From CAVVIO01 sp963748095 (GTDB lineage: Bacteria > Bacteroidota > Bacteroidia > Bacteroidales > UBA10428), in the NCBI GenBank assembly GCA_963748095.1, contig CAVVIO010000016.1, positions 186,001-250,000 of the forward strand: a stretch of DNA of 64,000 bases, written 5' to 3'. Made by a program: the position numbers and the translations under genes. Within the stretch, counting starts at the first letter, position 1. Every line of letters begins with the position of its first letter. Positions 34,748-43,487 of this stretch are shown in pieces. Below the pieces are notes generated by a model. It saw nothing but the letters and a program-made list of their open reading frames with translations. It was not told the origin of the DNA and did not search any database.

Positions 34748-35014
34748 TTATCTTTGTTTACCACCATGACCACGGAATATGCGGGTAGGTGAAAATTCGC
34801 CAAGTTTATGTCCTACCATATTTTCTGTAATATAAACAGGAATAAACTTGTTTCCATTATGTACGGCAACAGTATGACCAACAAAATCAGGTGAAATAAC
34901 TGACCTTCTCGACCAGGTTTTTATAACTGACTTTTTACCCGATTCATTCATTTCAAGTACCCGTTTGTCCAACTTGTAATCGATAAAGGGACCTTTTTTT
35001 AGCGAACGACTCAT
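34748..35014 (-). CDS. rpsS: 30S ribosomal protein S19
   Basis: 88 residues, normal length. MSRSLKKGPFIDYKL at the start, then TWSRRSVISPDFVGHTVAVH and GEFSPTRIFRGHGGK. S19 forms head bridges with S13. It is 14 bases after rplB. Confidence 0.98.
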   Translation of the reverse strand: MSRSLKKGPFIDYKLDKRVLEMNESGKKSVIKTWSRRSVISPDFVGHTVAVHNGNKFIPVYITENMVGHKLGEFSPTRIFRGHGGKQR

Positions 35015-35028
35015 AATATTCTAATTAT

Positions 35029-35850
35029 TTACTTTCTTTTTTCAACAATATATTTATTCGACTCCTTCTTAGGTGTCCTCGTCTTGTATCCTTTAGCAGG
35101 AATACCGTTACGAGATCTTGGATGGCCTCCTGAAGCACGTCCTTCACCACCACCCATTGGATGATCAACCGGGTTCATGGCAACACCACGTACACGGGGA
35201 CGACGTCCCAGCCAGCGACTTCTTCCTGCTTTTCCTGATCTTTCCAGACCATGGTCGGAATTAGATACTGAACCAACTGTTGCTTTACATGTTGTAAGAA
35301 CCATTCTGGATTCACCTGATGGTAATTTTATAATAGCATATTTTCCATCTCTGGAAGTGAGTTGGGCATATGATCCTGCACTGCGTGCCAACACTCCGCC
35401 CTGACCCGGATGTAATTCGATATTGTGTATTACAGTTCCTAAAGGAATTTCTCCCAATGTCAATGTATTACCTATTTCCGGCGCAACTCCCTGTCCCGAT
35501 CTCACGGTTTGTCCGATCTTTAATCCGGCAGGAGCCACAATATATCTTTTTTCACCGTCATCATAAACCAACAAAGCAATGCGGGCTGTTCTATTCGGAT
35601 CGTATTCGATAGCTTTTACTATAGCAGGAACACCATCTTTATTCCTCAAGAAATCGATTACCCTGTAGCGTTTTTTATGACCGCCTCCGATGTAACGCAT
35701 GGTCATTTTTCCTTTATTATTTCTACCGCCTGATTTCTTAAGCGGTTTTAATAATGACTTTTCAGGTGTCGATTTGGTAATCTCCTCAAAAGTTCCAATA
35801 ACCTTGTGTCTTTGACCTGGGGTAACAGGTTTTAATTTTCGTACTGCCAT
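35029..35850 (-). CDS. rplB: 50S ribosomal protein L2
   Basis: 273 residues. L2 is needed for subunit joining and peptidyl transfer. Clear marks are GRNNKGKMTMRYIGGGHKKR, the SH3/OB RNA-binding domains, and the C-terminal VRGVAMNPVDHPMGGGEGRA with the conserved His of the active-centre region. It is six bases after rplW. Confidence 0.98.
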   Translation of the reverse strand: MAVRKLKPVTPGQRHKVIGTFEEITKSTPEKSLLKPLKKSGGRNNKGKMTMRYIGGGHKKRYRVIDFLRNKDGVPAIVKAIEYDPNRTARIALLVYDDGEKRYIVAPAGLKIGQTVRSGQGVAPEIGNTLTLGEIPLGTVIHNIELHPGQGGVLARSAGSYAQLTSRDGKYAIIKLPSGESRMVLTTCKATVGSVSNSDHGLERSGKAGRSRWLGRRPRVRGVAMNPVDHPMGGGEGRASGGHPRSRNGIPAKGYKTRTPKKESNKYIVEKRK

Positions 35851-35856
35851 TTTTTC

Positions 35857-36147
35857 TTAAATATTGCTATAAAAATCAATCGTATCTCCTTCAACTAAAG
35901 TAACAATAGCCTTTTTAAATGATTTGGTCTTCCCATGAATTATTCCGGTACGGGTATTTCTCGATCTACTTTTACCCTGATATATCATGGTGTTCACCGA
36001 TGCAACCGTAACGCCATATAATTCCTCTACAGCTTTTTTGACCTGGATTTTATTGGCCCTTTTATCAACAATAAATCCGAACCGGTTCATCTCCTCACCG
36101 TGAGAAGACATCTTTTCTGTTACTACGGGCTTTATTAAAATATTCAT
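35857..36147 (-). CDS. rplW: 50S ribosomal protein L23
   Basis: 96 residues. MNILIKPVVTEKMSSHGEEM and RANKIQVKKAVEELYGVTV are typical. L23 sits at the tunnel exit and docks trigger factor and SRP through its acidic surface residues. It lies 26 bases after rplD and six before rplB. Confidence 0.98.
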   Translation of the reverse strand: MNILIKPVVTEKMSSHGEEMNRFGFIVDKRANKIQVKKAVEELYGVTVASVNTMIYQGKSRSRNTRTGIIHGKTKSFKKAIVTLVEGDTIDFYSNI

Positions 36148-36173
36148 TTTATTGTCTTTTTATACTAATCAAA

Positions 36174-36797
36174 TCAGTCGTTTTTCTGAATTACATCCAG
36201 TGAACTCTCCATTAAAAACAAAGAAGCACTATTCATGATATCGTAAGTTGTTAGTTCGGATACCGTCACGACCTTTGCTTCCGGAATGTTACGGGAGGAC
36301 AAATATATATTTTTATTGTTATCACTGACAATCAATAATGATTTTTTGTCTTCCACCTTCAGGTTCTTCATTATTTTAGCATATTCACCAGTTTTCGGTA
36401 CTTCTAGCATAAAATCTTCCAATATGGTAATATTTTTGCTTTGGGCTTTATAACTAAGTGCCGATTTACGGGCTAATTGTTTTACCTTTTTGTTCAGCTT
36501 AAAGCTATAATCCCTTGGCCGTGGCCCGAATGCTCTTCCTCCTCCACGAAAAACAGGTGATTTGATGCTGCCTGCCCTGGCTGTACCTGTACCTTTTTGC
36601 TTTTTAATTTTGCGGGTACTCCCGGCAATCTCAGCTCTTTCCTTGGCCTTATGTGTTCCCTGACGATTATTTGCCAGATATTGCTTTACATCAAGGTAAA
36701 TGGCATGATCATTGGGTTCGATTCCAAATATGGAGTCCTTCAGTTCGGCTTTTTTACCGGTATCTTCTCCTGAAATATTTAATACAGCTACTTTCAT
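36174..36797 (-). CDS. rplD: 50S ribosomal protein L4
   Basis: 207 residues from ATG 36797; a TTG three codons upstream is in frame but less likely. The extended loop that lines the exit tunnel is conserved (STRKIKKQKGTGTARAGSIK and PVFRGGGRAFGPRPRDY). In E. coli L4 also represses the S10 operon; no matching leader hairpin was seen here, because rpsJ is not preceded by its own promoter region. Confidence 0.97.
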   Translation of the reverse strand: MKVAVLNISGEDTGKKAELKDSIFGIEPNDHAIYLDVKQYLANNRQGTHKAKERAEIAGSTRKIKKQKGTGTARAGSIKSPVFRGGGRAFGPRPRDYSFKLNKKVKQLARKSALSYKAQSKNITILEDFMLEVPKTGEYAKIMKNLKVEDKKSLLIVSDNNKNIYLSSRNIPEAKVVTVSELTTYDIMNSASLFLMESSLDVIQKND

Positions 36798-36809
36798 TAT
36801 TCTCAATAT

Positions 36810-37439
36810 TTAAATTCTATCGGGACTTTCAATTACGACGTAGGAGCCATTAGCTCCAGGAACCGAACCTTTTACCAGTAATAAATTCTGATCGGTTAAT
36901 ATTTTAACTATTTTCAGGTTCAGTATTTTAACTCTTTTACCTCCATCTCGTCCGGCCATTCTCATTCCTTTAAAAACTCTTGAAGGATAGGAAGAAGCCC
37001 CTAAAGATCCAGGTGCTCTGTTTCGGTTGTGTTGGCCATGAGTTGCGTCATTAACCCCGGCAAATCCGTGACGTTTTACTACTCCCTGAAATCCTTTCCC
37101 CTTCGATTTAGATATCACATCCAGCCAAATATCATTTTTAAAATAGTCAACTGTTATGACGTCTCCAACTTTCCAATGTTTAACAAATCCCTTCAATTCA
37201 ACTACTTTTCTTTTAGGAGTAGTTCCTGATTTTTTAAAATGACCAACCATGGCCTTGGTTGCCTTTTTTTCCTTAATTTCATCATAAGCAAGTTGAATCG
37301 CATTGTAACCGTCACTTTCTTCGCTTTTGATTTGTGTTACAACACATGGTCCGGCTTGCAATACTGTACAAGGTACATTTTCTCCGTTTTCATCAAAAAC
37401 GGAAGTCATTCCTACCTTTTTTCCAATTAAACCTGGCAT
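36810..37439 (-). CDS. rplC: 50S ribosomal protein L3
   Basis: 209 residues. MPGLIGKKVGMTSVFDENGE opens it, and the long loop near the peptidyl-transferase centre is conserved (KGFQGVVKRHGFAGVNDATH, PSRVFKGMRMAGRDGG). It is one of the two assembly initiators of 50S. Spacer to rpsJ is 22 bases. Confidence 0.98.
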   Translation of the reverse strand: MPGLIGKKVGMTSVFDENGENVPCTVLQAGPCVVTQIKSEESDGYNAIQLAYDEIKEKKATKAMVGHFKKSGTTPKRKVVELKGFVKHWKVGDVITVDYFKNDIWLDVISKSKGKGFQGVVKRHGFAGVNDATHGQHNRNRAPGSLGASSYPSRVFKGMRMAGRDGGKRVKILNLKIVKILTDQNLLLVKGSVPGANGSYVVIESPDRI

Positions 37440-37461
37440 ATCTTTTTTCTTTTAAAATATA

Positions 37462-37767
37462 TCACACTTTAATTTCTACTTCCACACCACTGGGTAACTC
37501 CAGTTTCATCAGGGCGTCAATGGTTTTAGGTGTAGAGCTGTATATATCCAGCAACCTTTTATAAGAAGATAACTCAAACTGCTCCCTTGATTTTTTATTT
37601 ACAAAAGGCGAGCGTAAAACAGTAAATATCCTTTTATGGGTGGGGAGGGGAATAGGCCCGCTAACCACAGCACCGGTACTTTTTACAGTTTTTACAATCT
37701 TCTCAGCTGATTTATCAACCAAATTATGATCGTACGATTTCAGCTTAATTCTAATCTTCTGACTCAT
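37462..37767 (-). CDS. rpsJ: 30S ribosomal protein S10
   Basis: 101 residues, standard length. MSQKIRIKLKSYDHNLVDKS, GPIPLPTHKRIFTVLRSPFV and LDIYSSTPKTIDALMKLELP are all hallmarks. In the 30S head it also serves as NusE in antitermination. It starts 19 bases after fusA, without room for a separate S10-type leader. Confidence 0.98.
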   Translation of the reverse strand: MSQKIRIKLKSYDHNLVDKSAEKIVKTVKSTGAVVSGPIPLPTHKRIFTVLRSPFVNKKSREQFELSSYKRLLDIYSSTPKTIDALMKLELPSGVEVEIKV

Positions 37768-37786
37768 TATTTTAAGTTATATCAAT

Positions 37787-39895
37787 TTATACAACTGCTT
37801 TTTTACCTTTTATTTTTTCAACGATCTCTTTTGATATTTCAGTGGGTACCTCATCATAATGTGAAAATTCCATTGTGGAGGTTGCCCTGCCCGACGTAAG
37901 TGTACGCAAAACGGTAACATATCCGAACTTCTCTGCTAGGGGAACTTTTGCTTTAATGACTTTTGCACCAGCTTTTGTTTCCATCCCTTCAACCTGTCCA
38001 CGCCGTTTGTTAAAATCGGCAATCACATCACCCATATATTCTTCAGGTGTCAAAACTTCAGCTGACATTATGGGTTCCATCAGTACAACCTTTGCTTTTT
38101 GCATGGCATGTCTGAATGCTTGTTTGGCAGCTATTTCAAACGATAAAGAGTCGGAATCAACCGCGTGATAAGATCCGTCTTTTAACACTACTTTGAGCGA
38201 ATCGAGAGGAAAACCAGCCAATACGCCATTTCTCATTGCCTGTTTAAACCCTTTTTCTACTGAAGGAATATATTCTCTGGGTATATTACCACCTTTTATT
38301 TCGTCTACAAATTGTAATCCGCTCTGCCCTTCATCAACTGGTGATAATTCAACGGAAATATCGGCGAATTTACCTCTACCACCTGATTGTTTCTTAAATA
38401 CCTCACGATGAGAAACAGAAGATGTAATTGCCTCTTTATAAGCAACCTGTGGTGCGCCAACATTACATTCTACCTTGAATTCCCTTTTTAACCTGTCAAT
38501 TAATATATCCAGATGAAGTTCGCCCATTCCGTTTATAATGGTCTGACCTGAATCTTCATCGGTTTTTACTTTAAAAGTGGGATCTTCTTCTGCCAGTTTG
38601 GCAAGTGCATTGGATAATTTATCAATATCCGCCTGGGTTTTAGGCTCAATAGCTACTCCAATAACCGGTTCCGGAAAATCCATTGATTCCAGGAATATTG
38701 GTTTTTTAAGATCACATAAAGTATCTCCTGTAATAATATCTTTTAAACCAACAGCTGCACAAATATCACCGGCTTCAATTCTTTCTTTCGGGATTTGTTT
38801 GTTGGCATGCATCTGGTACAGCCTGTTTATACGCTCTTTTTTCCCTGTACGGGGATTGAAAACATTCGATCCTGCATCAATTGCTCCTGAATAAATTCTT
38901 AAGAATACCAGCCTTCCGACAAACGGATCGGTGGCAATTTTAAAAGCAAGGGCAGCAAGAGGTTCATTATTATCGGGGTGACGCTCAATTTCCTCGTCGT
39001 TATTAGGATTTATTCCTTTAACAGCACTTACATCCACAGGACTAGGTAATAAAGCTACTACTGCATCGAGTAACCGTTGTATTCCTTTATTTTTAAAAGC
39101 AGAACCACACATTACAGGTACAATCGTACGATTGATAACTGCCTTACGGGTAACTGCCATAAATTCTTCCACGGTAATAGAATCACGGTCATCGAAAAAC
39201 CTTTCAAGTAATTCATCATCCGATTCGCAAACGGCTTCGATTAATTTTTCTCTCCATTCTTCGGTTTCCTCAACCAGATCCTCTGGAATTTCTTCGTATT
39301 CGTATTTGATACCGAGTGTTTCATCCTCTTTCCAGATAATGGCTTTACGCTCGATAAGATCGATGATTCCGCGAAAAGATTCTTCGGAACCGATAGGTAT
39401 CTGCATGGGAACCGGGTTAGAACCCAGTTTTTCCTTAATCTGGTTTACTACTCCTAAAAAGTCGGCACCTGTGCGGTCCATCTTGTTTACAAATGCAATA
39501 CGCGGGACATTGTACTTATCGGCCTGACGCCATACAGTTTCCGATTGTGGTTCCACTCCACCAACAGCACAAAATACTGCAATAGCCCCGTCGAGTACAC
39601 GTAATGACCGTTCGACCTCAACTGTGAAATCGACATGTCCGGGGGTATCTATAATGTTGATTTTATAATCAGAATCTTTGTATTTCCAAAAAGCGGTAGT
39701 TGCTGCAGAGGTAATAGTGATTCCTCGCTCCTGTTCCTGTACCATCCAGTCCATGGTAGCTGCTCCATCATGGACCTCTCCAATTCTATGTGTGATACCA
39801 GTATAAAATAAGATGCGTTCGGTTGCTGTTGTTTTACCGGCATCAATATGGGCCATAATCCCAATATTTCTGGTATTCTTCAGATCATTATTCAT
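37787..39895 (-). CDS. fusA: Elongation factor G
   Basis: 702 residues, the canonical translocase. GTPase motifs are complete: AHIDAGKTT (P-loop), RGITITSAATT (switch I), DTPGHVDFT with the catalytic His (switch II), and NKMDRTGADF. Domains II to V follow, with the domain IV tip DGSYHAVDSDSLSF. It moves tRNA and mRNA after peptide transfer and works with the recycling factor. A 68-base gap separates it from rpsG and 19 bases from rpsJ. Compare the divergent paralogue at 41250, which lacks the switch II histidine. Confidence 0.98.
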   Translation of the reverse strand: MNNDLKNTRNIGIMAHIDAGKTTATERILFYTGITHRIGEVHDGAATMDWMVQEQERGITITSAATTAFWKYKDSDYKINIIDTPGHVDFTVEVERSLRVLDGAIAVFCAVGGVEPQSETVWRQADKYNVPRIAFVNKMDRTGADFLGVVNQIKEKLGSNPVPMQIPIGSEESFRGIIDLIERKAIIWKEDETLGIKYEYEEIPEDLVEETEEWREKLIEAVCESDDELLERFFDDRDSITVEEFMAVTRKAVINRTIVPVMCGSAFKNKGIQRLLDAVVALLPSPVDVSAVKGINPNNDEEIERHPDNNEPLAALAFKIATDPFVGRLVFLRIYSGAIDAGSNVFNPRTGKKERINRLYQMHANKQIPKERIEAGDICAAVGLKDIITGDTLCDLKKPIFLESMDFPEPVIGVAIEPKTQADIDKLSNALAKLAEEDPTFKVKTDEDSGQTIINGMGELHLDILIDRLKREFKVECNVGAPQVAYKEAITSSVSHREVFKKQSGGRGKFADISVELSPVDEGQSGLQFVDEIKGGNIPREYIPSVEKGFKQAMRNGVLAGFPLDSLKVVLKDGSYHAVDSDSLSFEIAAKQAFRHAMQKAKVVLMEPIMSAEVLTPEEYMGDVIADFNKRRGQVEGMETKAGAKVIKAKVPLAEKFGYVTVLRTLTSGRATSTMEFSHYDEVPTEISKEIVEKIKGKKAVV

Positions 39896-39963
39896 TTCTA
39901 CACTAATTATCAGCTAGCGACTATAAATTAAAACTCAATATATCCGTATGTCAAAAAACCTGC

Positions 39964-40440
39964 TTAGAACCTGAAATGGGCAAATGCTTTGTTTGCTTCA
40001 GCCATTCTATGCGTGTCTTCCTTCTTCTTTACTGCTCCTCCTTCGTTGTTATAAGCGGCAAGTATTTCAGCTGCCAGCTTATCACTCATGGACTTTCCTG
40101 CGCGTTTCCGGGCAAAAAGAATTAAATTCTTCATACTGATAGAAATTTTTCTTTCTGTCCGTATTTCGGTGGGAACCTGAAATGTGGCTCCTCCAACCCT
40201 TCTACTTTTCACTTCCACCTGGGGAGTGATGTTCTCAAGTGCTTTCTTCCAAATTTCAAGAGACGACCCTTCAATATCCTTTCCTTTTGTGTCCACGATT
40301 TCCATTGCGTCGTAAAAGATCTTAAATGCAGTGCTCTTTTTACCCTCATGCATGAGGTTATTCACAAACTGAGTCACCAAACGATCATTAAATTTTGGAT
40401 CGGGTAATATAATTCTCTTTTTTGGCTTTGTCTTTCTCAT
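39964..40440 (-). CDS. rpsG: 30S ribosomal protein S7
   Basis: 158 residues. S7 starts assembly of the 30S head and touches E-site tRNA. MRKTKPKKRIILPDPKFNDR, LVTQFVNNLMHEGKKSTAF, the beta hairpin VGGATFQVPTEIRTERKIS and the ending DTHRMAEANKAFAHFRF are conserved. It is 19 bases after rpsL. Confidence 0.98.
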   Translation of the reverse strand: MRKTKPKKRIILPDPKFNDRLVTQFVNNLMHEGKKSTAFKIFYDAMEIVDTKGKDIEGSSLEIWKKALENITPQVEVKSRRVGGATFQVPTEIRTERKISISMKNLILFARKRAGKSMSDKLAAEILAAYNNEGGAVKKKEDTHRMAEANKAFAHFRF

Positions 40441-40459
40441 TTTTCTTCTATCCGGTTAA

Positions 40460-40834
40460 TTATTTTTTTGGCCTTTTAGTACCATATTTGGAACGACGTT
40501 GTGTACGACCTTCAACACCCGATGTATCAAGTGCTCCTCTTATAAGGTGATACCTTACACCCGGCAAATCTTTTACCCTGCCTCCCCTTATCAGGACAAT
40601 GGAATGTTCCTGAAGGTTATGACCTTCTCCGGGAATATATGCATTCACTTCCTTTCCATTCGTAAGTCTTACCCTTGCAACTTTCCGCATAGCCGAATTA
40701 GGCTTTTTGGGAGTGGTAGTATACACACGCACACAAACACCCCTTCGTTGCGGACATGAATCCAGAGCAGGTGCTTTACTCTTATCCTCAATCCTGTTTC
40801 TTCCTTTCCTTACTAATTGCTGAATCGTAGGCAT
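40460..40834 (-). CDS. rpsL: 30S ribosomal protein S12
   Basis: 124 residues, first gene of the superoperon. MPTIQQLVRKGRNRIEDKSK, TTTPKKPNSAMRKVARVRL and GGRVKDLPGVRYHLIRGALD are conserved. The lysines of KKPNSA and VKDLPG, which change in streptomycin-resistant mutants, are the wild-type residues, and the Asp that carries methylthio modification in some bacteria is present. A matching promoter lies 42 bases upstream. Confidence 0.98.
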   Translation of the reverse strand: MPTIQQLVRKGRNRIEDKSKAPALDSCPQRRGVCVRVYTTTPKKPNSAMRKVARVRLTNGKEVNAYIPGEGHNLQEHSIVLIRGGRVKDLPGVRYHLIRGALDTSGVEGRTQRRSKYGTKRPKK

Positions 40835-40875
40835 ATAACTAAATTTTTTATACTTCTTTTTCTTAAATCGGCTTG

Positions 40876-40906
40876 CAAAGGTAGATTTTTTTTTCTGAAA
40901 AACAAC
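40876..40906 (-). promoter_or_regulatory. Promoter of the rpsL ribosomal superoperon
   Basis: On the minus strand: GTTG (40906-40903), a 19-base spacer and TACCTTTG (40883-40876). This fits the Bacteroidota consensus TTTG/TTG-N19-21-TAnnTTTG very well. Transcription would begin near 40870, giving a leader of about 36 bases. The spacer is A-rich, which is common in strong promoters. Confidence 0.8.
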
Positions 40907-41150
40907 ATCTTGCTAAAATATTTTCATAAAATGTGAATTTTTTTGAAAAATAGCAAAACCCTTACCCGGTGGGCTTGTTGTACCATTCAATTTATAAAAC
41001 AATCATCTGTAAGAATTGTTGGGTTATGGAAATGACTGTTTTAAAACAGCAAGGTTTTTAAACAATAACTTATCTAGCAATTAATACAATCTAACTAATA
41101 AAAATAATTATATTACATAAGTAGAAAGTAATTACTTATTTAGAACTGAT

Positions 41151-41183
41151 CTTGATTTTAGTATAAAAAAATTATTACTTTTG
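41151..41183 (+). promoter_or_regulatory. Promoter of the EF-G paralogue
   Basis: CTTG (41151-41154), a 21-base spacer and TACTTTTG (41176-41183) match the TTG-N19-21-TAnnTTTG consensus. Transcription would begin near 41189, leaving a 60-base leader before ATG 41250. Confidence 0.7.
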
Positions 41184-41249
41184 CCTCTCTTAAAATAGCC
41201 TATTATAACAAGCCTAATTGCGAAATTGTCTAATTTTAATACAAGTAAA

Positions 41250-43403
41250 ATGAAAACTTATACTACCGATCAAATCAAGAATATAGTCCTTGTAGGAAAT
41301 TCCAGCGCCGGAAAAACCACCCTGGCAGAATCAATGCTTTTTGAAGGCGGGGTAATTGACCGACGAGGCGATGTGGAAAGTAAAAATACCGTATCTGATA
41401 ATAAAGAAATAGAACATGAAAATGGCAACTCGGTATTTTCTTCCTTATTATATGCCGAATACAACAACAAAAAAATAAATATACTGGACACGCCTGGTCT
41501 TGATGATTTTATAGGAGGTTTGGTTTCGTCGGTTACTGTAACCGATACTGCCCTGATGGTTATAAATGCACAAAATGGTGTGGAAGTAGGCGCCGAGATA
41601 CATAACCGATATCTTAACAGCCATAATAAGCCGATGATTATCGTACTTAATCAGCTTGATCATGAAAAAGCCAATTATGAAAAAACTATGGAATCTCTCA
41701 AAGACAGGTTTGGTCATAATGTTATTGCTATTCAGTTTCCGATAAATCCAGGTCCGGGCTTTAATGCCGTTATTGATGTTATAACCATGAAGATGTATAA
41801 GTTCACAGAAGGTGGCAAAACTGAAATTGTAGAAATTCCTTCCGAATATAAAGAACAGGCAGATAGTCTTAAAAATGAACTGGTTGAAAAAGCTGCTGAA
41901 AATGATGAAAATCTGATGGAATTGTTTTTCGAAAATGATACCCTCACAGAAGATGAAATGCGCAAGGGCATTAATGAAGGATTGATGCAACGCGGGATTT
42001 TTCCTGTATTCTGTGTTTCAGCAAAAAAAGATATGGGTGTGGCCAGATTAATGGAATTTATTACCAATGTAGCTCCCAGTCCGAATCAAACAAGTCCTGT
42101 AAAAACAGTTGATGGTAAAGAAGTAAAATGTGATGCATCTGGTCCCGCTTCGATGTTTGTATTTAAATCATCTGTAGAACCTCATATTGGCGAGGTGAAT
42201 TTTTTCAAGGTTATGTCGGGTGAGATTAAAGAAAGCGCCGACCTGGTGAATTCAAAAACACAAAATAAGGAACGTATTTCACAGCTGTTTGCATCGGCAG
42301 GTAAGAACAGGGCAAAAGTAACGTCAATGGTTGCGGGTGATTTGGGCGCCACAGTAAAACTCAAAGCTACCAAAACCAATCATACCCTTAGTGACAGCAG
42401 TGCCGGATATAAATTTGAACCAGTAAAATTTCCCGAGCCCAAATTCAGAACCGCAATTAAACCCGTCAGTGAAGGCGATGATGAAAAATTAGGAGAAGCA
42501 TTGTCCAGAATGCATGAGGAAGATCCGACAATTCTCATTGAATATTCAAAAGAATTGAGACAAATTATAATTTCAGGACAAGGTGAATATCATCTGAATA
42601 TCTTGAAATGGCACCTTGATAATATATTTAAAATTGAAACTGAATTTGTAAAACCCAGGATTCCTTACCGGGAAACCATTACCAAAATAGCCCTGGCCGA
42701 CTACAGGCATAAAAAACAATCGGGGGGCGCCGGTCAGTTTGGCGAAGTCCACCTTGTAATAGAACCCTATGTAGAAGGAACGCCCGATCCTACCATGTAC
42801 AAGATTGATGGAAAAGAGCTTAAGATTAGCGTAAGGGATAAAGAAGAAATTAAACTGCCCTGGGGAGGTAAACTTATATATTATAACTGTATTGTTGGGG
42901 GTTCTATCGACTCAAGATTCATGCCTGCTATTCTAAAAGGAATCATGGAAAAAATGGAAGAAGGCCCACTTACAGGTTCCTATGCCCGGGATATTAAAAT
43001 TGCTGTTTATGATGGTAAAATGCATCCGGTTGATTCAAACGAAATCTCCTTTAAATTAGCCGGCCGAAATGCTTTCAGTATGGCATTTAAAAAGGCAGGT
43101 CCAAAAATTCTTGAACCAATTTATGACGTTGAAGTTTTAGTTCCTGGGGACAGAATGGGAGATGTAATGAGCGATCTGCAGGGCCGCCGCGCCATTGTAC
43201 AGGGAATGACCAGTGAAAGTGGTTTTGAGAAAATAAGTGCAAAAGTACCATTAGCTGAAATGAATAAATATTCCACTTCTTTAAGCTCGCTTACAGGAGG
43301 CAGGGCCATGTACAGCATGAAATTTGGTGAATATGCACCAGTGCCGGGAGATTTGCAGGAAGAACTGCTGAAAGCATATGAAGAAGAAGAGGACAACGAA
43401 TAA
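41250..43403 (+). CDS. fusA2: EF-G paralogue (EF-G2 type) with altered GTPase motifs
   Basis: 717 residues from ATG 41250 (a TTG eight codons upstream is less likely). All five EF-G domains are present, including the domain IV tip GKMHPVDSNEISF. The GTPase centre is changed: P-loop GNSSAGKTT (16-24) is fine, but switch II reads DTPGLDDF, with Leu84 in place of the catalytic His, switch I has NGNSVF instead of RGITI, and the base-recognition motif is NQLD (134-137) instead of NKxD. Bacteroides EF-G2 is a known paralogue reported to support translocation without GTP hydrolysis during carbon starvation, and these changes fit that type. It is transcribed away from the ribosomal superoperon and ends at a strong hairpin. 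Starvation control is inferred from the family, not seen. Confidence 0.88.
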   Translation: MKTYTTDQIKNIVLVGNSSAGKTTLAESMLFEGGVIDRRGDVESKNTVSDNKEIEHENGNSVFSSLLYAEYNNKKINILDTPGLDDFIGGLVSSVTVTDTALMVINAQNGVEVGAEIHNRYLNSHNKPMIIVLNQLDHEKANYEKTMESLKDRFGHNVIAIQFPINPGPGFNAVIDVITMKMYKFTEGGKTEIVEIPSEYKEQADSLKNELVEKAAENDENLMELFFENDTLTEDEMRKGINEGLMQRGIFPVFCVSAKKDMGVARLMEFITNVAPSPNQTSPVKTVDGKEVKCDASGPASMFVFKSSVEPHIGEVNFFKVMSGEIKESADLVNSKTQNKERISQLFASAGKNRAKVTSMVAGDLGATVKLKATKTNHTLSDSSAGYKFEPVKFPEPKFRTAIKPVSEGDDEKLGEALSRMHEEDPTILIEYSKELRQIIISGQGEYHLNILKWHLDNIFKIETEFVKPRIPYRETITKIALADYRHKKQSGGAGQFGEVHLVIEPYVEGTPDPTMYKIDGKELKISVRDKEEIKLPWGGKLIYYNCIVGGSIDSRFMPAILKGIMEKMEEGPLTGSYARDIKIAVYDGKMHPVDSNEISFKLAGRNAFSMAFKKAGPKILEPIYDVEVLVPGDRMGDVMSDLQGRRAIVQGMTSESGFEKISAKVPLAEMNKYSTSLSSLTGGRAMYSMKFGEYAPVPGDLQEELLKAYEEEEDNE

Positions 43404-43430
43404 TAGAAAGTTAAAAATAATATGCGAGCA

Positions 43431-43465
43431 AAAAACCACGGAAAAAAATTCCGTGGTTTTTTTAT
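43431..43465. terminator. Bidirectional terminator
   Basis: AAAAACCACGGAA (43431-43443), a five-A loop and TTCCGTGGTTTTT (43449-43461) form a perfect 13-bp stem with an A-run before and a T-run after. It sits between the convergent EF-G paralogue and the type B cargo gene and should stop transcription from both sides. Confidence 0.92.
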
Positions 43466-43487
43466 TTTAAAATGGTATCTGCTATTT

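Larger units (their letters stand above)
40835..41249. other. Divergent intergenic region between rpsL and the EF-G paralogue
   Basis: 415 bases with no gene. It contains the rpsL promoter (minus) and the paralogue's promoter (plus). Between them, 40910-41150, it is very AT-rich with no clear hairpin, operator or small ORF that I can support. In many Bacteroidota rpoB and rpoC lie directly upstream of rpsL; here they do not. Confidence 0.7.

Noticed and set aside
39132..39527. 131-residue plus-strand ORF within fusA
   Set aside because: Antisense to the well-conserved EF-G gene; no recognisable domain.
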